A DNA stretch of 64,000 bases, taken from contig CP136496.1 of the NCBI GenBank assembly GCA_032768795.1, forward strand, positions 62,001 through 126,000, in the 5' to 3' direction. The notes under the pieces were generated by a model. That model was given only the letters and a program-made list of their open reading frames with translations, was not told the DNA's origin and ran no database searches. This document shows, one piece after another, positions 10,758 to 22,197 of the stretch. Position 1 is the first letter of the stretch. The number at the start of each line of letters is the position of its first letter. Source of the DNA: Tremella fuciformis. Lineage: Eukaryota > Basidiomycota > Tremellomycetes > Tremellales > Tremellaceae. A program made the position numbers and the translations under genes.

Positions 10758-12877
10758 ATGGCCTCGAGGCGCCGACCCAGCAAGTACCTGCTCGCTGGCT
10801 GTGGCCTGTTGCTTGTGTGGCTTTGTCTCGTCCCGACACAGCAAAGAGACAAGCTCGGCTCGTTCTTTGCGCCAGCGGGACAGCAGTCCTATCTGGTCTA
10901 CTCGCCCGACGGTCTGGTGAGGGGTTGGGATGCGCTGCTCGACCTGCACAATGATGGCACGCATCCGCGGGACAAGCGTCTCGGGATGGTGCATCCGATA
11001 GAGCATCTGATGAAGCGAGCGCGAGACCGCTGGGACAAGCTGCTCAAGGGGTGAGTCCCGCCCCGAGGCTGCTCTAACCACAGGCAATCGAAAACACTTC
11101 GACAGGCCGTCAAAGAGTACACAAGGCGCTACAAGCGTCCCCCTCCGAAAGGATTTGGCGCGTGGTGGCAGTACTGCCAGGACAACGACGTCAAGATTGT
11201 CGACGACTATGACCAAATCGACAGAGATATCGCTCCATATTTTGCCCTCTCCCCCTCGACGTTCCGAGCACGGGTCGACCACCTAAATCTCACCACATTC
11301 ACAAGGTGAGTATCCTGTAGCGGCCGCGCGCTGAGTGCAGCATCCACTACCTATCCCCCACCGAGGCATCCGATATCTCTGGCGAGCGCGCTCACGTCAA
11401 ACGCCAAAGGCTCCTGTTCCAGCTCTGCGAGCCATTCGCGCAGTACCTGCCCGACGAGGCCCTGTTTTACCTCTCCGATCACGATGATGGGACCTGGCTA
11501 TTAGGGGAGGATCAAAAGGAGGCCGCATTCGCCGCGATAGCCGAACATCGGTATCTTGGCGATGATGAATTGGCTGCCTTTGAGAATAGAAAAACGAGAA
11601 AGAATGGGCTCGTATCGGCGTGCTCAAAAGACAGCATAGCTTGGCGCATGGCCACGGGAGAGGTCGAGATCCCTCCGCGGTCTTCGCCAGGTGAGCCAAA
11701 GGACCCAAGAGGAAGGCTGACGTGCAGAAACCAAATTTGTCTACGACCCTCGGCCTGGATTCGACTTTTGTGACTTTCCCGAGTTGCTGCAGTATCACGG
11801 TGCATGGTCTTTCGACTATACTCGCGAGACGGAGCTCCGTCCCATCTTCCAAATGTCCAAACTCGCCCGCAATCCCGAGTTCCTCACCCCTCCCCTGCAG
11901 GCGTACGAAAATACCACTTCTGCCGAGGCCAAGGCGAAGACTCAGCTCTGGGAGGACAAGACGATAGACAAATTGTTCTGGCGTGGATCCAGCACCGGAG
12001 ACAGCTTTACCAAGAACAAGAAGAACAGTGATTGGCGACGGAGCCACCGGCCGAGACTCCACCTCTTGGCCCAGCGGACGGAGGGGGACGAGAGTGTGTG
12101 GGTTGCCCGTGATGGGGGTTGGGAGCTGGAAACGTGGAGCGTCAAGAAGCTCAACGAGCGGTACATGGATGTTGGGATGATCGGGCCGATTCATCAGGTG
12201 GGTATGCTGTCGAGTACGAGTGCTAACCATAGTGCAACCGGGCCGACGGGACGTGTGAAGAGATGGAGACAGAGCTTGTGCTGAAGGACCGCGTCAACCC
12301 CGAGCAAGCTGCCGCCTTTAGATGTGAGTCAGTCTATGGTGGCTTTGCTGACTGCAGATGTCGTCGATGGTACGGTGGCCCTTTTACCCTACGTCTCGCT
12401 GACCCGCAGTCGACGGCAACGGCTGGTCGTCCCGCTTCCACCGGCTCATCATGTCGGGCAGCCTGGTGTTCAAGACGACCGTGCATGTGGAATGGAACAC
12501 GGTGAGTACCTCGCAATGTCCGTGACTGAGAATCAGGACTGGCTTACACCTTGGTTGCACTACATTGTAAGCCATAACCCGGTAGCGAGTCTGACCCTCA
12601 GCCCGTGCAACACGACTATTCCGATCTGTACAACATCCTCGCCTTCTTCGGCGGGTCTCCTGATGGCCGACATCCAGGACGCTCGGACCTTGGCAAGGAA
12701 ATCGCAGACGAGGCAAGAATGTTTGGCGAGGAGTATTGGCGCTGGGAGGACATGCAGGCGTACATGTTCCGCCTCATCCTCGAGTAAATTGCCCGTCGTC
12801 GCGATCACGCCCCACTGACGACCAGGTACATCCGTCTGGGTAAAGACGATCGAGACGCATGGGTGGATGCGCCGTGA
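10758..12877 (+). CDS. GT90 (CAP10-like) glycosyltransferase
   Basis: Type II membrane protein of glycosyltransferase family 90, the family of cryptococcal Cap10/Cxt1-type xylosyltransferases. The anchor is at about residues 10-26. Diagnostic segments are spread over about nine exons: [158 protein letters not shown] and [20 protein letters not shown]. The last exon is short and ends at the TGA at 12875-12877. Introns are about 40-60 bp. It most likely transfers xylose (or another sugar) to a surface polysaccharide; the donor cannot be read from the sequence. It sits between two O-FucT-like paralogues. Confidence 0.85.
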
Positions 12878-13111
12878 TATATCGAGGGTTAGATGGATCA
12901 ACATGCATGCTCCTTTGGATTGATCGGCGCACGTGACTGTCTGTGCTCTCAGGCACGTCAGGGACCAGAATGGCCCAAGCTCAAACCTAATTCGGCCAAG
13001 GGTTCTTTCCTAATCGAGGCCGAGGCTGGTTCTGGGTGGGAAGCCAGGAACGTAACAACTGGGCTCCAAATGCTTGCTCGCTCGCTGTCTTGTATTGATT
13101 GACACTGTACG

Positions 13112-14823
13112 ATGCGCTGGCCACGGCTCAACGGGTACAGACCCGTGTCTGATCGGTCAACGCTTGACCGCCTGCCCCGGCTTCGCGTCGTGCTAGGGTT
13201 CATCCTCGTCGGAGGACCGGTACTGGTCACGCTGGTCACATACTTTGGCCACTATGGCCCCTTTTCCAACTACCTCTTCCCGACAACCTACCTCCCCGAC
13301 GTGCCGGACATCTGGGAGTATCTCCAAGAGCAGCGCTCCACCGCCCACCTTCCAGTCAAGCGGCCCAGCAGCGCCGCTCTCGTCTCGCACGGCGCCAAAG
13401 CGCATCTCAAGACCAACCTGCGCGAGGATAAAAACTATTTGATCAGCTTTTACGACGGTGGATGGAACAACCAGGCGAGTCTTATTCGTACCCCGGGTCA
13501 AGTCCTAACTGCAGGTCATTGAAGTGTTCAATCGTGAGTACTCGATTCGACATGTCTAACCTCAGAACTCTTCCTCGCCTACCTTTCCCGGCGCATACCC
13601 ATCCTGCCCAACTTTTCCGCCAATCGCTTCCACATTGGCGAGGGGGAAGACCTCGCGGTGGGGGAGATCTTTGACCTCAACATTGTTTCGAGCGTGCTCG
13701 AGGACCTGCCCATCGTCGAGCTGCACGAGCTCAAGCTCAACACACTCACCCCGGACCGGCTGAAGACAATCCTCGGCGTCGAGGCCGAGCTTCCACAACA
13801 AGACGAGCTCGGCTGCTGGAGCTTCACCCAGACCCACAAGGACATGGGCAACACGCATCCCGGCGCTGATATCGGTGAGCCACTCGTCCGAGTTTCGCTG
13901 ACCATAGTCCTACAAAAAACACCCCTTCCCGACCAAGTCTTCCTCGCAGACTCGGGCTACTGGCGCCTATCCATGGGCAAGACCGCCGACCTCGTATTCG
14001 ACGCAGAGAAGTACAACCCCAAGCCTGCCAGCTCGATGCAGATCCTCGTGGACGGCTCCCTGCCTGAACCCACCCTACCCCCCGACAATCACGTTGGCTG
14101 CATCGACTCGACATACTACCTAGTCGAGCAGTACGAACGGTGGGTGCTCCACGGCGAGTACCTGGCCGGACAGGGCGCTTGGAACCGTGTCGGCAAGCAC
14201 ATGTTCTTCCACCGCGGCATCGAAGACTTGCGTGACTCGTACCTTCGCAAGGCGTTGGGGATTCGGAGAGGGCACGCGGTGCCACCGTACATGGCGGTCC
14301 ACATCCGCAGGAGCGATTTTAGCGCTGGCTGGAAGGCGTTGACACCGCGCCAATATGCCCACGCCGCGTGGGAGACGATCATGACGGTGCGAAACGACCT
14401 CGGCATCTCGCTGCAGAATGTAGTCATCGGCACCGACGAAACGGATCCAGAGTGGCTGTAAGTCCCCCCCCCCCCCCCCACCCACCCACATACGGCGCAA
14501 GTCCACCCCCCCTATGGCGCTGAGAATAGTGCACCCCTTCGCGAGTTTGGCTGGCACCTGCTCAACCACACCGAGACCCAAACCAGCGAGCGGTACGGCG
14601 CTTGGCTTCCTACCATTCTCGACTCGTGCATCTTTTCCGGAGCAACGGGCTTCCTCGGCGTCGCGTCAAGCACGAGTGAGTCCTCTCGACGCGTGCGTAG
14701 CTCATGTCAGTGAGCATCCTCGCCATGCGGCGTGTGATCGACTGGAACCGAGGCGTCGGACGGATGATCCGCATGGGCCATCAAGTGCCAGAGGACTGGG
14801 TGTGGACGCTTCCAGAGCAATAG
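13112..14823 (+). CDS. O-fucosyltransferase-like type II membrane protein (paralogue B)
   Basis: Second copy of the O-FucT-like family. The membrane anchor is at about residues 28-46 (VVLGFILVGGPVLVTLVTYF), followed by GGWNNQVIEVFN, RRIPILPNFSANRF, GEIFDLNIVSSVLEDLPIVE, HVGCIDSTYYLVEQYERW, YMAVHIRRSDFSAGW, TPRQYAHAAWETI, TDETDPEW, FGWHLLNHTETQTSERYG, FLGVASSTMSILAMRRVIDW and a stop at 14821-14823. The HIRRSDF motif is the expected GDP-fucose-binding arginine motif. The intron after DPEW (14459 to about 14529) starts with an extreme C run. It is convergent, 28 bp apart, with the gene at 14852-15946. No damage is visible; it is probably functional. Confidence 0.75.
14464..14479 (+). repeat. Homopolymer run of 16 C in an intron
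   Basis: Sixteen consecutive C residues follow the GTAAGT donor of an intron of the O-FucT-like gene B, followed by CCCA repeats. Probably a slippage-prone simple repeat. Confidence 0.9.
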
Positions 14824-14851
14824 AATATTTCGGGATGCATAGCGGTCTGAA

Positions 14852-15946
14852 TCACTTTGGCCTGACGGCCTCGCGCCACACCTCGAGATCAATATCGTCG
14901 TACCTCCAAGCATTCTTCAATCCCATATTCCTCAACCGAATCAACCCATCGCCGAGGTTGCTCATGATCGCCTGCGCCTCGCCGGTCGCCGCCGCGGCGG
15001 TGGAAAAGTAGCCCGAGTTGGCAAAGAGGTACTTTGCCTTGGACATCATGGCCAATTCCTCCACATCCGAAGTCGCCTCAACCACGTTGAAGTCGCCCGA
15101 CAGTGGCGCCAGGATCTCGCGCAGCTCCGCCAGCGTCTCTTGCTTCTTTGACCGCTGCATGAACACGTTGACCTGCACCGTCGGGTTCTCCTCGCGGATA
15201 ATGTCCACTAGCGGGGCGATCTTGGTCATGTCCATGTGCCATTTCGCATCGAAAGCCTTGACCTTGTGGGCCATGTCACCCCATCGGAAATGGATCGCCA
15301 CGTCGTTGCCGTGCGCCGGGCCAGAGTACGGGTCGATGGTCTTCTTCCACCACGCCTGTGAACACGGCGTCCAGTCGCGTGAGATAACACGGTAGTCGTT
15401 GAGCACGATCACGTCACAGTCTTTGATTTCCCGCATTGAATACGCATTGAAGAGCGGCTCGTCCGTTTCGCCCCTGCAGATGGCCGCGGACCGCTTGTAC
15501 AGCTCGTCGAGGTTCTCCTGCGCCCTGTCCATACGCGATTGGAACATGCCCGTGTCGGGCGTGTCGAGCACAATCTCCATAATGTCGCACGTCCGCACGC
15601 CGGGGCCGCCATTGAGGTACAGCCCGTTGTTGAGAATATCGCTCACGCGGTAGTTGAAGCCGTGCATGATGGCGGTCTGGGTAAACAGCAGATCCGCATC
15701 GAGGAGATTGGCAATGTTGGCCGTGGCCAGGATAAACCCGAGGCTGGACCCGAGGCCCTCTTCCGGTATACCACCCGCCTTGAGCACCTGCAGCTTTGGC
15801 CTCTCGGTTGTGGTCGTGCGCGAAGGGAAGAGGTCGGTGCGTTTCAGCGACCCGCCCGAGAGGGTGGTGACGAGGATGAGAATGACCACCACCGCACCGA
15901 TAGCGAGGGTGGCCGGGCGAAAGTTGAGTCTGAGGATGGGCGGCAT
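14852..15946 (-). CDS. Type II membrane glycosyltransferase, fucosyltransferase-like (HxRxGD)
   Basis: Intronless, 364 residues. An uncleaved anchor is at residues 13-30 (TLAIGAVVVILILVTTLS), a stem follows, then GLGSSLGFILATANIANLLDADLLF at about 64-88, which resembles the GLGs/N-terminal nucleotide-binding loop of fucosyltransferases. VAIHFRWGD at residues 216-224 matches the HxRxGD donor-binding motif of the FUT8/NodZ/O-FucT group. SDVEELAMMSKAKYLFANSGYF and the following small-residue stretch resemble the conserved C-terminal block of that group. Overall similarity to the neighbouring O-FucT paralogues is low, so it is a different family. The donor is probably GDP-fucose, by motif and by neighbours; this is inference. 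Confidence 0.6.
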   Translation of the reverse strand: MPPILRLNFRPATLAIGAVVVILILVTTLSGGSLKRTDLFPSRTTTTERPKLQVLKAGGIPEEGLGSSLGFILATANIANLLDADLLFTQTAIMHGFNYRVSDILNNGLYLNGGPGVRTCDIMEIVLDTPDTGMFQSRMDRAQENLDELYKRSAAICRGETDEPLFNAYSMREIKDCDVIVLNDYRVISRDWTPCSQAWWKKTIDPYSGPAHGNDVAIHFRWGDMAHKVKAFDAKWHMDMTKIAPLVDIIREENPTVQVNVFMQRSKKQETLAELREILAPLSGDFNVVEATSDVEELAMMSKAKYLFANSGYFSTAAAATGEAQAIMSNLGDGLIRLRNMGLKNAWRYDDIDLEVWREAVRPK

Positions 15947-16269
15947 GTTGCTCCTACCGAGTGGTCGCGAGGACGGGGGTGGGGGAGAGGGTGGCCGCGC
16001 AGAGCCTCGGCGGCGAGAGAGTGGATACAGGTTGGTGGTGTATGATCGATAGGCAGAGCTGTAGATGTGTGAACGTCAAGTCTTGAACGCGTAGTACTAT
16101 CGCAGGTAAACTCTAAATCCGGCAAGACGGCTGGGATAGAAACGCCGAAAGCCCGTGGCCAGCCTCTCCCCTGAAATGCGTGCGTGCCGCGCGGCAAGAG
16201 AGAGATGCGATTAAGATACATTATGGTCATCTATTATGAGCCAGCTACAAGGTGTCCAGCACCAATCGA
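15947..16269. other. Intergenic: promoter of the 14852-15946 gene, 3' flank of the WSC gene
   Basis: Both neighbours are on the minus strand. The interval must hold the promoter and leader of the intronless transferase. I see no additional gene. Confidence 0.5.
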
Positions 16270-19200
16270 CTACGCCCGGTCGTGTATCCTACGTTTGATA
16301 AAAGCCGACGACGAATGACGTCGCTTCGACACGTTCCCGTTAGACTTGTACACACTGACAGCGGTCGCGCCGCCGCACTTGATCGACGAGTCGCCCACGC
16401 ACGGCGTGTTGCAAGTCGACGATGAGACGGCGGTGAGGGTCGAGATGTCAGACGAGCAGCCGCAGTAGTTGCCGTCAATCACGCCCGAGTACGTGTACGA
16501 GTTGGCGTTGCACCATACTTTGCACATGGTCGGAGTGAGAGAGCTGCAGGTCATGTTGACGTGAGAGAATACCGACGAGGGCTGGGTGTAGCAGCCGACG
16601 AGGGTGGCGTCGGCCACCGCGGACGAGGACGCGGCAGCGCTCGACGAGCTCGTCTTGGACGTCGACGTCGAGGTCAACGAGCTGGCCGCTTTGGACGTGG
16701 ATGTCGCGGCGGAAGAAGCGGCCGACGAAGCCTTGGACGTCGAGGTGACCGACGACGTCACGGCGCTGGCCTTGGAAGACGACGCGGACGTGATCGAGCT
16801 TGCCTTGGACGTCGAGGCCGAGGTAATCGACGACGTCACGGCGCTGGCTGCCTTGGACGACGACGAAGACAACGACGAGGCAGACGAGGCGGAAGAAGCC
16901 TTCGAGCTGGATACTGACGTGACTGACGACGTGATCGCCGAGGCCGCCTTGGAGCTCGACACGCTGGTGGGAGCGGCAGTGATCGAGCTCGCCTTGGAAC
17001 TCGACGCTGATGGGACCGACGACGTTACCGAGCTCGCTTTGGACGAGGAGACGCTAGTAGACGCCGCGGTGATCGAGCTCGCCTTGGACGACGACGAAGC
17101 GGGAGCGGACGACACCGAGCTGGTCTTGGAGGCGGTTACCGATGCCGCCGAGGACGAGGAGGCTTTGGACGTCGAGGTGACTGCCGAGGTGATGGCTGAT
17201 GCCGCTTTCGACGACGAGGTCGAGGAGACTGATGACGCCTTGGCCGATGAGATCGAGGTCGAGGCGCCAGTGATGGACGACGCCTTGGATGCGCTAACGG
17301 AGGCGGCCGAGGCGCTACCGCTCGACTTTGAAGCCGACACCGATGTCATGGAGGCAGAACCCGAGACCTTGCTGCCACTGGCCGTGGCATTGGCAGAGGC
17401 GCTCGCACTGGCCGAGGCACTCGCCGACGAGTTGGTGCCATATCCCGAAAGCGTGTAGATTGCCATGTTGGTCGTACCACCGCAGTACAGCGACGAGACG
17501 CCCGCACATGCAGTAACACACTGCGAGTCTGCCACAATGCCCGTCGTCGGGAGCGCGTTGCCACAGTAACAGTTACTGCTTCGCTCGAGACCGGCGACCG
17601 TGTATCCATAGTAGGCACACTGCTTCTGGCACAACGTTGGCGTCATACCCGCGCTCGTGTATGTGTAGCTGTTGAGAACGTGGGTAGATCCCGAGTCGAC
17701 ATAACATCCGACGTAACCGTCGGTACTGCTCGGGTTCTGCGCACCGGCACCCGTCGTGTCGTACACCGAGACCGCCTTGGCGTATAGACCACCGCAGATC
17801 TCGGACGAATCTCCGAAACACGTCGCACCGCAGTACGAGGCGACCGCCTGGGCGCCATAGTTGGGCGTGTTGGAGCAGGTACAGTTGTTGCCGAGAGTCA
17901 GACCGGCGATCGAGTATCCCTTGAGTCGGCACGTCCGTCGGCACACCTCGGTGGTGATGCCCAAGTTGGACGTGTACGAGTACGGCGACGAGCTGAGGAA
18001 GCTGCCGGGAAGGTAGCATCCTTTCAGCCCCTCGGTGGTGGTCGCAGCCGGGAGGTTTTGCATCGAGGCAATGTCAAACACGGAGATCTTGCCGCTGCCG
18101 CCGCACATGCCGCCGCCGGATGGGCACGCGGTGGTGCAGTCTGCCGGGGCGACCCGGTAGTTGTTGGTCGACGAGGTCATCGTGGCGGCCGTGCCACAGT
18201 AACAATTGTTTCCCGCGTGAACACCGGCCAAGGTGTAACCCAACCCCTTGCAGTTGGACGCGCACGCCGCCTGCGACATGGCCGCGTCGGTGTAGGCAAA
18301 GTACGGCAGAATGTTGCCTACGCCGTTGTTGAAGCAGCCGTCAAAGCCGGTCGAGTTGGGGCTGAGCTGGAACGCGTTACCTCCCGGGTTGATCTGCACC
18401 GCGACCATGGCCGAGTTTGTCCCGCAGTTCTCGGACGAGTCGGCAGTGCAGGCGCCCGCACACAGCGATGCCGCTCCAAAATTGGTCGGCGCCGTGTTGC
18501 CACAGGTGCAAATGTTGCCCGCGCGCACACCGGCCCAGGTGTAGTTTTGGTTGGAACACCACGAACCGCAAATCTCCACCGACATCCAGTCGCTCTTGTA
18601 CGCAAGCGTCTTGATGGTGGTAATGTCGGTGTAACAGTGAGAGGTGCCAACGACCAGGGTACCGGTCGAGGTGGTGTTGGTCGATGTCGAGTTGGTGCTG
18701 CCGGTGGTGTTGGTCGAGTTGGAAGTCGTCGACGTCACGGCCACGGTCGAATTGAAGATATCCATGCGGTAGTTGGAAGCACCGCACGACTCGGACGAGT
18801 TGCCTGCGCAAGCCTGTTGACACAGCAGGCCCGACGAAATGGCCGACTTGGTGTTGATCGCGTTGTCGCAGTAGCAGCCAGTGCCACCCTCCAAACCGGT
18901 CAAGGTGTAGTTCAACGCCGAACAGGCAAGCTGGCAGGCGTGGACGGTCATACCACTGCTGCTGTACGAGTAGGCCGACAAGGCCTTGCCGCCCGACGGG
19001 TCGGTGTAACATCCGAGCCATCCGTCCCGGTGGTAAGGCAGAGCAGGAGCGCCGGCAGAGTAGTACACCGTGGCCATCGACGAGCCACCACACTTCTGGG
19101 TCGAGTTGCCAGCGCAGGCAGTCGTGCACGACGAATCGGGGAGCTGTTGACCACCCTGCCACGAGTCGCCACAGTAACAGTTGGTGCCCATGGTACCGGC

Positions 19201-21796
19201 CATGAGATAACCCAGCTCGTTACAAGTGGTCCTGCAGAAATCGTCGCTCATGAGCGGCGTTCCGATGCTGTAGCTCTTGAGACCGATGGCCGAGTTGGAG
19301 AAGCACCCCACATACTGAGTCGTCGAATTGTCGGTCGACGTCTCGTACGCGGTCAGGTTGTAGGCCTCGAGGTAGCCACCGCCGCCACAGGTCTCGGTCT
19401 TGTTGCCTGCACAAGCGGTCACGCAGTTGACAGTTGTCGGGCCTTGGGCGGTTGTAGGCGCAGCCGACCCACACTTGCACATGGTTCCGCCTTCGAGACC
19501 GCCGTACGCATACCCAAACCCGATGCACGCGTTGAGACATGTCCGCACGGTCATAGTCTGGGTCGTGTAGGAATAGCTCGTGAGGATGGTGCTCGAACCC
19601 GAGTCGATAAAGCAGCCCATGTAGCCCGCGGGTCTGGCCGACGACAGTGTGGTCGAGTTGACCGCCGCCGAACCTGTGGTGTACACGTCGATATTACTTG
19701 TGCCGCCGCAGACCTCGGTCGTGTTGCCAGTACACGCGATCGCACACTGCGACATTGGCTGGCGCGTGCCCGCCGCAAAAGTGGCTCCGCAGTAGCAAGT
19801 GTAACCGTACTTCAAGCCAGCATAGCCGTACCCCAGCTCGGCGCACGAGTTGATGCACGCTTCGTTGGTCATTGCCGACCCAGACGTCCACGTCGTGTTG
19901 GCAAGAGTCTTGCCAGTCGTGTCGGCATAACATCCTAGCCACGAATCCGGGCGGTACTGGTACGCGTTGGACGCGGTCGACACGGTAATGTTGTACAGCG
20001 AACCGGCAATGTTGCTGCCGCACGTCTCGGTCGAGTTGCCGTTGCACTGCATGTTGCAGTACGAGTCGGGAATAAACGAGTTGGTGCCATAGTTCCAGCT
20101 CGACCCGCAGAAGCATTGGTAGCCGTTGCGAGTCATGGCCCAGTTGTAGCCTCGAACGTTGCACGCGGTGAGACACACGTCGGTGGTCATTGACGCCGAG
20201 GTGAACGTGTAGTTGAAGTTGGCGAGGAGACCAGAAGTGGTAGACGAGGTCGAGTAGCAGCCCACGTACGATGCGTTGTTGGCGTAGACCGACGACGTGG
20301 GGGTGACCGTGCCGTTCGGGGCGTACATCACATTGTAGTAGTATGGCCCACCGCAGCTCTGGGTCGAGTTGCCCGGGCACGGGGTCGTGCACATGCCCGG
20401 AGCGATCGGGGCGCTGGTCAAGTCCCAAGTGTTGCTGCACTCACAGTCGTACGTGGCAGTGCCACGCAGACCCACGGCGGCGTACTTGTAACCGCCCTTG
20501 GCGCACGACTGCTGGCAGCGCTCTTGGGTCATTGACGAGTCGTAAAAGTTGGTGCCGCCGGAGAACGAGTGCATGTCGTTGATGCAGGCGACCGACTGCC
20601 AGCCGGGAGTCGTGGGCAGGACAAAGTTTTGCGGCGTGTCGGTGATTGTCGACTGCTGTGTGCTGATAAAAGGCGAGACGTCCAAGCCTGCAATGGCAGG
20701 GTTGCAGGTAGGCTTGGATCCCGTGGCACCCCAGAGCGGGTTGCATCCGGGAAGTCGAGGAATCGGGACGAGATCCTTGTTGCCAAAGCTCTCCTGCAGG
20801 ATACCCAGATCAGGGGTACATGTCGAGGCAGTGGCAGTCGAGTAGTCTGACGACGAAAAAGTCGAACAGTCCTTGATCGGGATCGACGAGCCGGTCGTGT
20901 TCCTGCACGCCGGGTTGTTCAACGCCGCTTGCAGCTTGGTCATGTCCCAACCATTGGCAAAGTCCGAGTGGAAGCCGTAACCCGTCGTGTCACCGTTGGC
21001 CCAAGCCAAGTTGCCCGACAACGGGGTGTTTGGGTCCCAAAGCTGGGGGTTGAAATGCCACTCGCCCATGATCGTCGGAATACGGACAGGGTGGGTCATC
21101 GGGCACCCTCCATCGCCCGCGTCGTAGTTGACCGAGTATGCGACGTGCGACTGGTCCGACGAGTCTAGGTTGAGCCCATCCCAGCACGAGGGAAAGTAAA
21201 TCTCAATCTGCATACCGTCGGGGCAGGTCGTGGCAAAGTTGAAGTCGGTACCGGTGGTGACCGAGTTTCCGTTGAGACACGAAAAGATCATCCGCCGTGT
21301 CGACACTGCCGCCTTGTTGTTGGGATTTCCCGCGAGCATGCGCAAGCCCGCAGGGAACGGTTGCACGACGTCCTTGGCGGAACTGCCGATGAGAAAGTAG
21401 TACCATCGAAAGGCGAGGGGAACAGGGATGAACTGGGAATTTGTGTGGTCGACCCAATACAGGGCTGCCATCAGCTCGTGACTCTACGCTTCAGATCCAC
21501 CCACCTGGCACCCAGTAGTCCGACTTGTCCGGCTGGAGACCCAGCGAGGAACATTTCGAGTTCTGATATGTCTGCTGGCTATACGTCGCGGCCATGCCCG
21601 AACCACCAAAGATCTTGTGCATGTGCGAGGCCTGCGCACCCGGCGACACGACAGGATCGAGCTCCTCGGTGGCAATCTCGTACGATTGGTCCATGTGCCA
21701 GGCGTCCCATCCTAGTGAAATCGGCGCGAGGGCCAGCAACGCCCTGCTCGTCAGCCTCGCTCTCGCCACTCAGACCCACCATGTAAAAAGCCTCAT
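16270..21796 (-). CDS. Secreted DUF1996 protein with 11 WSC domains
   Basis: A very large cell-surface protein of about 1,815 residues. Exon 1 is tiny (ATG at 21796, MRLFTW), then a 36-bp intron, exon 2 down to about 21498, an intron at 21455-21497, and one long final exon. The signal peptide MRLFTWALLALAPISLG ends before WDAWHMDQ. A DUF1996 domain follows (LDPVVSPGAQASHMHKIFGG, YWVPALYWVDHTN, FPSCWDGLNLDS, ANGDTTGYGFHSDFANGWD). Ten consecutive WSC modules come next (each with eight cysteines and a CYCG-type core), then about 275 residues of Ser/Ala/Thr/Lys repeats, then an eleventh WSC module and a basic tail. WSC modules bind glycans; in fungi they occur in wall sensors and wall-bound enzymes. 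There is no C-terminal membrane helix or GPI signal, so it is probably secreted and retained by wall binding. It neighbours glycan-synthesis genes. Confidence 0.88.
16610..17440 (-). repeat. Ser/Ala/Thr/Lys coding repeat in the WSC protein
   Basis: Low-complexity coding sequence built from variations of SxSKASSxxxAS. It produces long open antisense frames that are not genes. The region is probably heavily O-mannosylated and acts as a rigid spacer between the tenth and eleventh WSC modules. Confidence 0.85.
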
Positions 21797-22105
21797 GTTG
21801 AAAATCGTGAGGAGGAAAGAGCGTGGAGTGAGGAGCTCTTGTACGAGGCCGGCTCGAACAGTCGCTCCACCACAGTTGGAGAATCAGTTGTACAGACGGC
21901 GAAGAGAGGAAGAGCAACGGCGATCCCTGCCCCGAGAGAGGTCTTAAGACTAGGTAGATCGTGCAGGAAAGTGCGCGATAGGGCGTAGCTCGTTATTTCA
22001 ATTCTTTTTTAGCTCTGAATTTCTAATCAGGTATTCAAGTTATTGGTTCTCAGGCAATTTGGAAAACCTAATGCAATTCCTTGTTCTTTGGTTCCGTTAG
22101 ACATG

Positions 22106-22197
22106 GGGGGGTGGGACACCCCCCCAAGACCCCCCCTTGCGCCTAGCGGCGCAGCCATCGCAGCCCTTACGGGTCAAGCATCCGGCAAAGCCGGATG
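22106..22197. repeat. Cluster of three GC-rich hairpins
   Basis: Three adjacent inverted repeats: seven G then seven C around TGGGACA (about 22106-22126), GCGCC-TAGC-GGCGC (about 22140-22153), and CATCCGGC-AAA-GCCGGATG (about 22180-22198). They sit in otherwise AT-rich DNA. Such GC clusters are typical of fungal mitochondrial DNA or small mobile elements; the origin here is not established. Confidence 0.6.

Noticed and set aside
10557..11282. Long upstream extension of O-FucT-like gene A on the minus strand
   Set aside because: The frame upstream of 10556 is antisense to the GT90 exons; the protein family starts at the MGARP methionine before the membrane anchor.
16604..19938. Long plus-strand frames opposite the WSC gene (284 and 626 codons)
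   Set aside because: They mirror the low-complexity and Cys-rich coding strand; composition is unnatural (Asp/Glu/Ala or Arg/Val runs) and the minus-strand protein is unambiguous.
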